Shown here: piece by piece, positions 17,113 to 25,424 of the stretch
Position numbering within the stretch: position 1 is the stretch's first letter
Layout of the letters: every line of letters starts with the position of its first letter
Assembly (NCBI GenBank): GCA_029256485.1
Contig: JAQSXU010000021.1
Span: 20,877 to 84,876 of the forward strand
From: Clostridiaceae bacterium
Lineage (GTDB): Bacteria; Bacillota_A; Clostridia; Clostridiales; Clostridiaceae
DNA length: 64,000 nucleotides
Direction: 5' to 3'
Notes under the pieces: model-generated
Database searches by the model: none
Told to the model about the DNA's origin: nothing
The model's input: only the letters and a program-made list of their open reading frames with translations
Translations under genes and position numbers: made by a program

Positions 17113-19920
17113 ATGGAAAAGAGAGAACAAACATTAAATGATGAATGCATTGAGGAAATATATAAACTTACATCTGAAGATGCATTAAAAGGCATGGACA
17201 CAAGTTATGAGGGCCTCACAATATCTGAAGCCAAACACAGACAAGAGAAATATGGCAGGAATGTCATAAGCGAAAAAAAAGGCAAACCTATAATCTTAGT
17301 TTTTTTATCCAACTTTATTAGTTTAATGGCCATTCTTTTATGGGTAGGAGGTCTTGTTGCTTTTATTGCTGCAATGCCAGAGCTAGGCATTGCAATTTGG
17401 TTGGTTAATGTAATAAATGGTGTTTTCAGTTTCTGGCAGGAATTCCGTGCAAGCAAAGCTACTGAAGCTTTGAAAAAAATGCTGCCTTCATACGTGCGTG
17501 TTATTAGAGACAATCAGGAACAGCAGATATTAGCTGAGGATCTAGTTCCAGGAGATATTATGCTGGTTCAAGAAGGGGACAAGATCTCCGCTGATGCTAG
17601 AGTACTTGAAAGCAGTGACCTGCAAGTGAATCAATCTACACTTACAGGTGAATCTAACCCCGTACGTAAAACCCATGATCATATTTTAAGAAATGATTTA
17701 TCTAGATCTGAGGTACCAAATCTTATTTTTACAGGAACCAGCGTGGCCAGCGGTACTGCAAAAGCAGTGGTAATTTCTATAGGAATGAAAACAGAATTTG
17801 GTAAAATTGCAAATTTGACACAGACACTGGAAGCTGAGCAAAGCCCGCTGGAAAAAGAACTTGACAAGCTTACAAAACAGGTTTCATTTATTGCCATAGG
17901 CACTGGTGTTTTATTTTTTTTAGCAGCTACCATTTTTGTAAAGCAACCTTTGGCTCAGGCCTTTATTTTTTCACTTGGAATGATTGTGGCATTTATTCCC
18001 GAAGGGCTTCTGCCAACTGTTACTTTATCATTGGCAATGGCAGTTCAGCGTATGGCTAAGGAGCATGCACTGGTTAAACGACTTTCTGCTGTTGAAACTC
18101 TTGGCTGTACATCAGTTATATGCTCAGATAAAACAGGAACTTTGACACAAAATGAAATGACAGTATGTAATTTATGGATGCCTGATCATGGATTTGATGT
18201 TACCGGACTTGGGTATGCCCCTGTAGGAAAAATTATGGAAGGCAAAAATGAAGTAAATGCTGGTACTAATGGAGATTTAAAATTGCTCCTTACTGCAGCT
18301 GGCTTGTGTAGTAATGCCCGAGTTGTACCTCCAAATGAAGAATCAGACAGATATACTGTACTTGGCGATCCAACTGAGGCTTGCCTTGGAGTAGTTGCAC
18401 AAAAGGCTGGTATTAATATTGATGAACAGTCAGCTGTAACTCCTAGATTGAGAGAATTGCCATTTGATTCCAGACGTAAAAGAATGAGTACAATACATCA
18501 ACTGGAGAAGCCTATGAATGGGTGCATGAGAATTGCTTATATCAAAGGAGCTCCTAAAGAAGTACTGGAATTGTGTACTGAAATATATGTACAGGGAAAT
18601 AATGGGGAACTCACAAATGAGCAGAGAACACAAATTATGGAGGCAAATGATAGCTATGCAAAGAAGGGCTTGAGAGTGCTTGCAGTTGCATGCCGACCTT
18701 TATCCAGCAAAGATAATTTGCCTGTTGCTTTAAGTGCATATACCCCTGAACTTATTGAGCAGCGTATGATATTTATTGGATTGGTTGTCATGGCAGATCC
18801 TCCAAGACCAGAGGTTTCAGATGCTGTTGCTTTATGTCATAAGGCAAACATTAGAATTATCATGATAACCGGTGATTATGGATTAACCGCAGAAAGTATT
18901 GCTAAACGTATAGGTATAGTTAAAGGTGAGCACCCAAGAATTGTTTCAGGTATGGAACTGGAGAATATGAAAGACGATGAACTTAAAGAGGCGTTAAAGG
19001 GTGAAATTATTTTCGCAAGAGTTGCTCCGGAACAAAAGTATAGAGTAGTATGTAACCTTCAGGAAATGGGACATATTGTGGCAGTTACAGGTGATGGAGT
19101 TAATGATTCACCTGCACTAAAAAAAGCAGATATTGGTGTAGCTATGGGTATCTCGGGTACGGATGTTGCTAAGGAAGCTGCTGACATGATATTGACAGAT
19201 GATAATTTTGCTTCAATTGTTAGAGCTATAGAAGAGGGACGTGCAGTATACAGCAATATTAGAAAATTCATTTTATATATTTTAAACAGTAATATGCCAG
19301 AGGCAGCACCTTCTGCTGCATTCCTGTTCTCCAGAGGAGGAATTCCTCTGCCATTAACTGTAATGCAGATACTATCTATTGACCTCGGTACTGATATGAT
19401 GCCAGCACTTGGTCTGGGTACAGAAATGCCTGAGGAAGGGGTTATGAATAAGCCGCCTCGTTCTCAGAAAGAAGCATTATTAAATAAACAAGTTGTAATT
19501 AAAGGCTTTTTCTGGTATGGAATGTTAGAGTCATTTGTAGCAATGTTTGCATATTTCTATGTAAATATATTAAATGGCTGGCCAAAGGTACCTCTTGCAA
19601 GTTCCGGCTTAGTTTATAGACAGGCTACCACAATGACACTTGCAGCTATTGTATTCTGTCAGGTTGGTATGGTCCTAAACTGCCGTACTGAAAGCCAATC
19701 TGTGCTTAAAGTTGGATTGTTAAGTAATAAAACAGTGGTACAGGGGATTATATTTGAAATACTGCTTATTAATGCAATAATCTATGTACCATTCTTGCAG
19801 GGTATTTTTCAAACTGTTCCAATAGGTATTAAAGAATGGTTATTCCTAATTGTTCTGCCTCCAATGATTGTGCTTATTGAGGAAATCAGGAAAGCCATTT
19901 CCCGCAGATTGGTAAAATAA
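17113..19920 (+). CDS. P2C (Na,K-ATPase-like) cation-transporting P-type ATPase
   Basis: A 935-residue P2-type pump. The actuator motif is STLTGES near residue 178, the phosphorylated Asp is in ICSDKTGTLTQNEMT near residue 339, and the hinge is TGDGVNDSPALKKADIGVAMG near residue 660. In M4 it reads PEGLLPTVTLSLA, in M5 SNMPEAAP, and in M6 IDLGTDMMPA: these are the Na,K-ATPase/H,K-ATPase patterns, not the SERCA ones, so it probably moves Na+ and/or K+. The start at 17113 has GAGGT at good spacing; an ATG six codons upstream does not. Two RCK-domain genes follow in the same operon. Confidence 0.88.
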   Translation: MEKREQTLNDECIEEIYKLTSEDALKGMDTSYEGLTISEAKHRQEKYGRNVISEKKGKPIILVFLSNFISLMAILLWVGGLVAFIAAMPELGIAIWLVNVINGVFSFWQEFRASKATEALKKMLPSYVRVIRDNQEQQILAEDLVPGDIMLVQEGDKISADARVLESSDLQVNQSTLTGESNPVRKTHDHILRNDLSRSEVPNLIFTGTSVASGTAKAVVISIGMKTEFGKIANLTQTLEAEQSPLEKELDKLTKQVSFIAIGTGVLFFLAATIFVKQPLAQAFIFSLGMIVAFIPEGLLPTVTLSLAMAVQRMAKEHALVKRLSAVETLGCTSVICSDKTGTLTQNEMTVCNLWMPDHGFDVTGLGYAPVGKIMEGKNEVNAGTNGDLKLLLTAAGLCSNARVVPPNEESDRYTVLGDPTEACLGVVAQKAGINIDEQSAVTPRLRELPFDSRRKRMSTIHQLEKPMNGCMRIAYIKGAPKEVLELCTEIYVQGNNGELTNEQRTQIMEANDSYAKKGLRVLAVACRPLSSKDNLPVALSAYTPELIEQRMIFIGLVVMADPPRPEVSDAVALCHKANIRIIMITGDYGLTAESIAKRIGIVKGEHPRIVSGMELENMKDDELKEALKGEIIFARVAPEQKYRVVCNLQEMGHIVAVTGDGVNDSPALKKADIGVAMGISGTDVAKEAADMILTDDNFASIVRAIEEGRAVYSNIRKFILYILNSNMPEAAPSAAFLFSRGGIPLPLTVMQILSIDLGTDMMPALGLGTEMPEEGVMNKPPRSQKEALLNKQVVIKGFFWYGMLESFVAMFAYFYVNILNGWPKVPLASSGLVYRQATTMTLAAIVFCQVGMVLNCRTESQSVLKVGLLSNKTVVQGIIFEILLINAIIYVPFLQGIFQTVPIGIKEWLFLIVLPPMIVLIEEIRKAISRRLVK

Positions 19921-19948
19921 ATTAATTAAGAAATGGGGTGCAAATGCA

Positions 19949-20614
19949 ATGAAAGTTATTATAGTTGGGTGTGGCAAGCTAGGCTCAGGTATAGCCCAAA
20001 ATTTAGTAAAAAAGGGGCATAAAGTCACTGTAATCGACAGTAACCCAGAAGCATTTGAACTGCTGGGTAAAGACTTTAATGGTGAGATTATTGTTGGTGT
20101 TGGTTTTGACAAAGGTATTTTGGAAAAAGCCCAAATTCGCTCCTCCGATGCAATTGTTGCATGCAGTAAGAGCGATGAGACTAATGCATTGATTGGTAGG
20201 ATTTCAAAAAATGTCTATAGAGTTCCAAGGGTTATTTCAAGACTTTACGATCCAAGAAGGGCAGAGATTTATCGAAGCTTAGGTATTCAGACAATTTCAA
20301 CCACCACATGGGGAATTCATAAAGCAACAGAGCTGCTGAGTTATAATCAGCTTGACAGCATTTCAACCATTGGAGAACTAGAAATGATAAGAGTTGAAAC
20401 ACCAGCTCTTTTAGTAGGCAGGACTGTAAATGAATTGACAGTTGTTGGCGAAATTCAGGTAGTTGCCATTAGTCGAGGAAATAAAACTTTTATGCCAACT
20501 AGAGGTACGGCTCTAAAAAAACATGATGTGATTTATATTGCTGCTTTAACAGCATCTATAAGCAGACTAAAAACTCTGCTGGGATTGGAGAGAAAAGGAG
20601 GGGAAATCAAATGA
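19949..20614 (+). CDS. TrkA/RCK-domain protein 1
   Basis: A 221-residue single RCK unit. The TrkA_N Rossmann domain starts MKVIIVGCGKLGSGIAQNLVKKGHKVTVIDSNPE, with an acidic residue after strand 2 as for NAD(H). The TrkA_C domain covers about residues 140-215. Such proteins form rings on the cytoplasmic face of K+ channels and bind NAD(H), ATP or cyclic di-AMP. GGGGTG precedes the ATG, 28 bases after the ATPase stop. No TrkH/KtrB partner is near, so the ATPase is the obvious candidate target. The next gene overlaps by ATGA. Confidence 0.9.
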   Translation: MKVIIVGCGKLGSGIAQNLVKKGHKVTVIDSNPEAFELLGKDFNGEIIVGVGFDKGILEKAQIRSSDAIVACSKSDETNALIGRISKNVYRVPRVISRLYDPRRAEIYRSLGIQTISTTTWGIHKATELLSYNQLDSISTIGELEMIRVETPALLVGRTVNELTVVGEIQVVAISRGNKTFMPTRGTALKKHDVIYIAALTASISRLKTLLGLERKGGEIK

Positions 20615-21279
20615 AAGTAATTATAATAGGCGGAGGTAAGGTTGGGGCATATATTGCAAAACTGCTTTTAGAAAATAACTGCTCAGTTAAAGTCATAGAA
20701 AATAGACAAAATGTTTTAGATAAACTAAGAAAAGAACTGCCTGAACAGTCTATTGTCCACGGCAGCGGAACAGATCCCAATCTTCTTGAATCCTGCGGAA
20801 TTGCAGAAACTGATGTGGTTGCAGCAGTTACAGGAGCTGATGAAGCTAATCTAGTTGCATCTACAATCGCAAAGTTTGAATTTGGTGCACCCCGGGTTAT
20901 TGCACGTGTTAATAATCCACAAAACGCTTGGCTGTTTAATTCCAGCATGGGAGTTGACGTGGGTTTGAATCAGGCTGATTTAATGGCTCATATTGTGGTT
21001 GAAGAAATGGATCTTAAAAACATGCTGACTCTAATGAAAATAAACCGAGGCAATTATTCAATTGTGCAGGTGAAGGTAGATAGCCAATCAGAGACAGTGA
21101 ACAAGGCATTGAAAGACTTATTAATACCAGCAAAGGCAGTGCTGATTGCAATATCTCGAGGAAAAACTGTAATTATCCCCCGTGGGGAAACTATTATTAA
21201 CAGTGGGGATAGTATCCTTGCATTTGCAGATAAAGAAGCTCAAGTTACTATTAATAAACTTTTTGGCACCAGTAAATAA
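20611..21279 (+). CDS. TrkA/RCK-domain protein 2
   Basis: A 222-residue paralogue of the preceding gene: MKVIIIGGGKVGAYIAKLLLENNCSVKVIENRQ, then HGSGTDPNLLESCGIAETDVVAAVTGADEANL, and a C-terminal TrkA_C domain (about 140-218). It overlaps RCK protein 1 by the four bases ATGA, so the two are translationally coupled and probably form a mixed ring. A strong terminator follows, so the operon is ATPase-RCK-RCK. Confidence 0.9.
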   Translation: MKVIIIGGGKVGAYIAKLLLENNCSVKVIENRQNVLDKLRKELPEQSIVHGSGTDPNLLESCGIAETDVVAAVTGADEANLVASTIAKFEFGAPRVIARVNNPQNAWLFNSSMGVDVGLNQADLMAHIVVEEMDLKNMLTLMKINRGNYSIVQVKVDSQSETVNKALKDLLIPAKAVLIAISRGKTVIIPRGETIINSGDSILAFADKEAQVTINKLFGTSK

Positions 21280-21284
21280 GCATA

Positions 21285-21326
21285 AAAAGCTGCTTTAAAA
21301 TAATTTTTTATTTCAAAGCAGCTTTT
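21285..21326 (+). terminator. terminator of the ATPase-RCK operon
   Basis: A 12-bp stem AAAAGCTGCTTT (21285-21296) / AAAGCAGCTTTT (21315-21326), with a T run completing the pattern. Confidence 0.85.
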
Positions 21327-21405
21327 TTATGTAGTCAGACTATTTTTTATTTTGATTTAAAGATAAACAACTTCAACTATAAACTTATACAGTGGGAAAA
21401 TAGCG

Positions 21406-21438
21406 AATCTTCTTATGGTTTTGGTAAGAAGATTTTTT
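21406..21438 (+). terminator. second hairpin with T tract
   Basis: A 10-bp stem AATCTTCTTA / TAAGAAGATT, 9-base loop, then TTTT. It stands 80 bases after the operon terminator and could act as a back-up or as an attenuator for a short transcript reading toward 21613. Confidence 0.55.
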
Positions 21439-21456
21439 AAAAATAATCAAAACACA

Positions 21457-21490
21457 AATACCATTGACTTATTAAAAGACCAATGGTATT
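21457..21490. other. third hairpin in the 21.3-21.6 kb gap
   Basis: A perfect 10-bp inverted repeat AATACCATTG / CAATGGTATT with a 14-base loop and no T tract. The 333-base gap 21280-21612 contains this, the two terminators and an AT-rich segment (21500-21600) likely to hold the next promoter; no ORF is there. Confidence 0.5.
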
Positions 21491-21612
21491 ATAAAAAGTA
21501 AAGCAAATTATAGTTATAATTATAATATTACAATTATATCATAACATAAACAATTTCAATTGTCAATAGTATTTTACTATTTATATTAAATTATTTGTTG
21601 GGAGGTGCGGCA

Positions 21613-22122
21613 ATGGAATTTGGATTAATGATGATATCAACATCATTGTTAAGCAAGCAAGCAACAGACGAAATATTAAAATGCAACCAAATTACTTCTG
21701 GCTATGGATTAGTTTTATCATCTGCGGAGGCTGCTGAACTTGTAGAAACACGAGGGGAAGCTCTAAGAAAAAATGGCCGAATAGAATTTGGAGGCGGCAT
21801 AATTGATAAGATTATTATGGAATTTTGTGATTCTCCTTTTATATGGCAAAATAATTATACATTTATCTTAAATGAATTAATTGAGACTTTCTATTATTTT
21901 AAAAATGAATCTCTCGATAAAATCAGTGATGATGAGCTAATTTCTTTAATGAAGAAATATTTTGATCATAACTGTCAGGGATCCATTGAGCTTTTACAAA
22001 ATAGAGATTTGGAAACTTTGGCTCACAATATAAGATATGACATAGATGGTTATGAAAAAATAGATGAGTACAATGTTGAAGAGTACAATGAATATTTTGA
22101 TGAGGAGAAATGGTATGAATAA
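21613..22122 (+). CDS. DUF6323-like protein, function unknown
   Basis: A 169-residue protein beginning MEFGLMMISTSLLSKQATDEILKCNQITSGYGLVLSSAEAAELVETRGEALRKNGRIEFGGG. The C-terminus is very acidic and tyrosine-rich. There is no transmembrane helix or known catalytic motif. From memory this is the DUF6323 family, which sits next to DUF6179 genes in clostridia. GGGAGG sets the ATG at 21613; the open frame extends six codons further up. The next gene starts within its last eight bases, so the products are coupled. Confidence 0.65.
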   Translation: MEFGLMMISTSLLSKQATDEILKCNQITSGYGLVLSSAEAAELVETRGEALRKNGRIEFGGGIIDKIIMEFCDSPFIWQNNYTFILNELIETFYYFKNESLDKISDDELISLMKKYFDHNCQGSIELLQNRDLETLAHNIRYDIDGYEKIDEYNVEEYNEYFDEEKWYE

Positions 22123-23442
22123 TCTTGAAAAACAGCATATTATCAAAAAAGAAAATTTAAATGAACAGTATTATTTTCAATCTATTTTACAGTATGCAGA
22201 GGAATTGAAATTATTAACTGGTGCTGAATTGGAATCAATAAAACTACAAAGTATACAGCTGTTAACAAAGCAAACAGAGCTTTTCACTGGCGGAAGCAGC
22301 AGTTCTGTAAAAGTGGAAACTGCACAAAACATTATGCTGTCAATTTTCTATTGCATAGGTATTTTTCTGAAAAACTTTTCAGATATAGATATGTGCATCA
22401 CTGAGCTAAAACAAAAATCCCTATCTGATTTGTACAAGGAGGGGAGGCAGCTTACAGAAGAACAGATTAAAGATGCTAGAAATTTAATAAAAGCTGTACA
22501 GCAAAGCCGTATAGACACGAATAATCAAGCATATAATGATACCCTAGACCAGGGAATAAGTACATTCTTTTCTCAGTATGATGCAGATTTTGCTGCCCTT
22601 GAAACTCAGGCTTCTATAGATTATCCTTTAAGTAATGATAAAATGAATTTAGCTGGTGTTGAATATATTAACAGCTATCTTTATAAATTACTTCTAGAAA
22701 ATGAATTTTGTCAAAACTTTTCTTCTAAGAGTATTAATTGTGTGCTGGAAGGTTATAATTCAAATTTTGAGGATTTGTTAATAAACATCTTTGACAGGGT
22801 ATTAATAAATGCATTGGGGTGCGTATTAGCAAATAAAAATCCATTGAAACTCAATATTGAACATAAAGATTTAAAATATTTACAGCAAAAATTAGAGACT
22901 CTCTCTGAAGAACAATTGTATATAATGCTGAATAACACTACACAGAAGCTCTTTAAACAACTTAATATTATAAATAGTGAGCTTCAGGACTATATTTTAT
23001 TAACTTTAAAAGATGTTTCCCAAATTTTAAAAAATGCTTTGGAAAATAATCAGCTTAATGCTGTATTTGTCAGTTTCAAAGAAAATGGAAGAAAATCAAC
23101 ATTGGAGTTTCAAGATGGACATAAAATGGAGGATGAACTATTTCGTAATGTTTCAGATGAAATTAGACAGTGCAGATTTGTATCTGATAAAATTGCCATT
23201 ATTAAGAAAAGTAAGCATCATGTATATTTGATGAGGAATTCAATAAGGTTTATGATTCTCTAGGGGATACGGAGCTTGCACTGCTGCTAAAAATGATACC
23301 ATTTGATCAGTATAATTTTAACATTGATAATATAGAAATTGAAAGCCAATGGCAGGGTCTATTAGCAAGTTATTTAAAGGAGATGGACTCTGACAGAAGA
23401 GATGATATTATAGAGTTATGCAATACAATTAATTATAGTTAA
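22115..23442 (+). pseudogene. DUF6179-like protein, interrupted by a frameshift
   Basis: The gene opens at ATG 22115 (MNNLEKQHIIKKENLNEQYYF), with GAGGAG upstream inside the previous gene, and runs in one frame to a TAG at 23263. The coding pattern then continues in the -1 frame: from 23230 it reads DEEFNKVYDSLGDTELALLL and goes on in good codon usage to TAA at 23440-23442. The frame change must lie between 23215 and 23229, because the second frame has a TAA at 23212. The full product would be about 440 residues, helical and soluble. I place it in DUF6179 from memory; the function is unknown. The change may be a true mutation or a sequencing error. Confidence 0.6.
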
Positions 23443-23488
23443 TGATAAATTAATGCAATGAACTCAATTTAGATTAGAAAGGGAAAAA

Positions 23489-24106
23489 ATGAAAAACGTG
23501 AAAACTAAATTATTTCATTATAGCACAATAGAAATTACCTATCTAAAGCAAGTGGATAGAAAATTGGGAGAAGCTATAGAAAGGCTTGGTAAGGTAGAAC
23601 GTGTGATTATACCTGATCTGTTTCAAGCACTGATTTATGCAATTATAGGGCAGCAAATATCGGTAAAAGCAGTACATACCATTTGGACAAGAATGCAAGA
23701 ACGGTTTAGTGAAATAACACCGCAAAATATTTCAAAAATTTCTATATTTGAAATACAACAATGTGGAATGACAACCCGAAAAGCAGGGTATATAAAAAGT
23801 GCTGCAGAAAAGGTACTGAAAGGTGATTTAAATTTAAATGAACTTTACAATTTAACAGATGAAGAAGTTATCAAACAACTATGTTCATTACAAGGGATTG
23901 GTATATGGACAGCTGAAATGCTTCTTTTAAATTCAATGGAACGACCTAATATTGTAAGCTGGGGTGATATGGCAATTAGACGAGGCATGATGAAGCTGTA
24001 TGGCCTTCCTGAGCTTTCCAAGGAACAATTTGGTGAATACAAAAATAGATATTCACCATATGGTTCTGTGGCTTCTATTTATCTTTGGAGATTATCTTTT
24101 GAATAA
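23489..24106 (+). CDS. DNA-3-methyladenine glycosylase II-like (AlkA/HhH-GPD)
   Basis: A 205-residue HhH-GPD base-excision glycosylase. The entry helix is FQALIYAIIGQQISVKAVHTIW near residue 47, the helix-hairpin-helix is LCSLQGIGIWTAEMLLL near residue 131, and the catalytic Asp is in IVSWGDMAIRRGMMKLYGL near residue 155. It removes alkylated purines such as 3-methyladenine. It lacks the C-terminal Fe-S Cys cluster of Nth/MutY and the N-terminal domain of E. coli AlkA, so it is the short Firmicute form. GAAAGGGA precedes the ATG. SplB, another DNA repair enzyme, follows. Confidence 0.9.
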   Translation: MKNVKTKLFHYSTIEITYLKQVDRKLGEAIERLGKVERVIIPDLFQALIYAIIGQQISVKAVHTIWTRMQERFSEITPQNISKISIFEIQQCGMTTRKAGYIKSAAEKVLKGDLNLNELYNLTDEEVIKQLCSLQGIGIWTAEMLLLNSMERPNIVSWGDMAIRRGMMKLYGLPELSKEQFGEYKNRYSPYGSVASIYLWRLSFE

Positions 24107-24285
24107 TGGAGATATGTAAGAAAGTAAATTTGTGTAGCATGTAAATAATATGGAAAGAATAATTATGACAATATTAGATAATAATAAATACCAGCAGATT
24201 AGCAAATGTATTAAATAAATTGACACGTATAAGTGCTGAAAGGAGAAAAAAATCAGTTTTTTTATGCTGGTTATTTAGAAAAATT

Positions 24286-25308
24286 ATGTTTATACCTAAA
24301 AGGATAATATTTGAAAAAGATTCATTGGAATACAGCATGGCTAAGGAAATTCTTGATGAATTTAAACAGAGAAATAATGTTGAAATAATAAATTTAACAT
24401 CTAATAAATATAAACAGTATATCCCTGGCAGCGATTTATTTTCTCAGTATAGAGAAGGCAAGAGAACTTTGATTGCTGGCGTTAAGAAAACTTTAAAGTT
24501 TCAATCATGTAAGCCATCTGCACATTATCAGCTGCCTTTAGTATCAGGATGTATGGGACAATGTGAATATTGTTATTTAAATACTCAGTTGGGAGATAAA
24601 CCTTTCATAAAAGTTTATGTAAACGTGGAAGATATTCTTCAAAAAGCCGGCACATACATAGAAGAAAGATTGCCAGACATAACTATATTTGAAGGTTCGG
24701 CTACGTCTGATCCCTTACCTGTAGAACCATATACTCATTCTTTGGAAAAGGCTATAATATTCTTTGGGAAAAATAAAAATGCCAGATTTAGATTTGTAAC
24801 TAAGTATGATAATGTTGATTCATTGCTGAAATTGGAACACAATAACCATACTGAAATAAGGTTTAGTATTAACACCTCATACATTGCTAATAAATATGAG
24901 CACTTTACAGCTTCCCCAAGCAGGAGAATAGAAGCAAGTATAAAAGCTGCTGAGGCAGGGTATCCAACAGGATTTTTAATTGCGCCAGTTTTTATTTATC
25001 CTAATTGGAAAGAAGAGTACCATGGTTTATTGTTAGAGTTAAGGAACAAGCTTCCGGCTAATTTAAAGTTTCCATTAACTTTTGAAATTATATCTCACCG
25101 CTTTACTACAATAGCTAAAAATAGAATACTTCAGATATTTCCTGAAAGTGATGTGCCTATGAATGAAGAGCAGCGCAAATTTAAATATGGGCAGTTTGGC
25201 TATGGAAAGTATGTGTATCCAAAGGAAAGTATAGATGAAATAAAGCAGTTCTTTATGCAGGATATAGAAGAGCTATTTAGTAATAAAGAAGTTAAGTATA
25301 TTATTTAA
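24286..25308 (+). CDS. splB: spore photoproduct lyase
   Basis: A 340-residue radical-SAM enzyme that reverts the UV lesion 5-thyminyl-5,6-dihydrothymine during spore germination. The family start MFIPKRIIFEKD fixes the ATG at 24286, although only a weak ribosome site is visible. The [4Fe-4S] motif is CMGQCEYC (Cys89, 93, 96). YGQFGYGKYVYPKE near the end is also typical. The segment FEGSATSDPLPVEPYT has Ala where Bacillus SplB has the H-donor Cys141 (CTSD). Cys75, in SCKPSAHYQLP, is the likely substitute, as I recall reported for the C. acetobutylicum enzyme (Cys74). It implies a spore former. Confidence 0.93.
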   Translation: MFIPKRIIFEKDSLEYSMAKEILDEFKQRNNVEIINLTSNKYKQYIPGSDLFSQYREGKRTLIAGVKKTLKFQSCKPSAHYQLPLVSGCMGQCEYCYLNTQLGDKPFIKVYVNVEDILQKAGTYIEERLPDITIFEGSATSDPLPVEPYTHSLEKAIIFFGKNKNARFRFVTKYDNVDSLLKLEHNNHTEIRFSINTSYIANKYEHFTASPSRRIEASIKAAEAGYPTGFLIAPVFIYPNWKEEYHGLLLELRNKLPANLKFPLTFEIISHRFTTIAKNRILQIFPESDVPMNEEQRKFKYGQFGYGKYVYPKESIDEIKQFFMQDIEELFSNKEVKYII

Positions 25309-25424
25309 GTATTTTTAATTGGTATAATTCGTAGAAAATTATGTTAATAAGCGTTATAATATTAAAATATAATTTTAAAGAGAATTCACAAATAAAATAA
25401 CTTAATAATAAGAGGTGAGATGGG

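Noticed and set aside
23205..23232. Programmed -1 frameshift in the DUF6179-like gene
   Set aside because: The second frame is closed by a TAA at 23212, and no slippery heptamer or downstream stem lies in the remaining stretch; a simple base loss is more likely.
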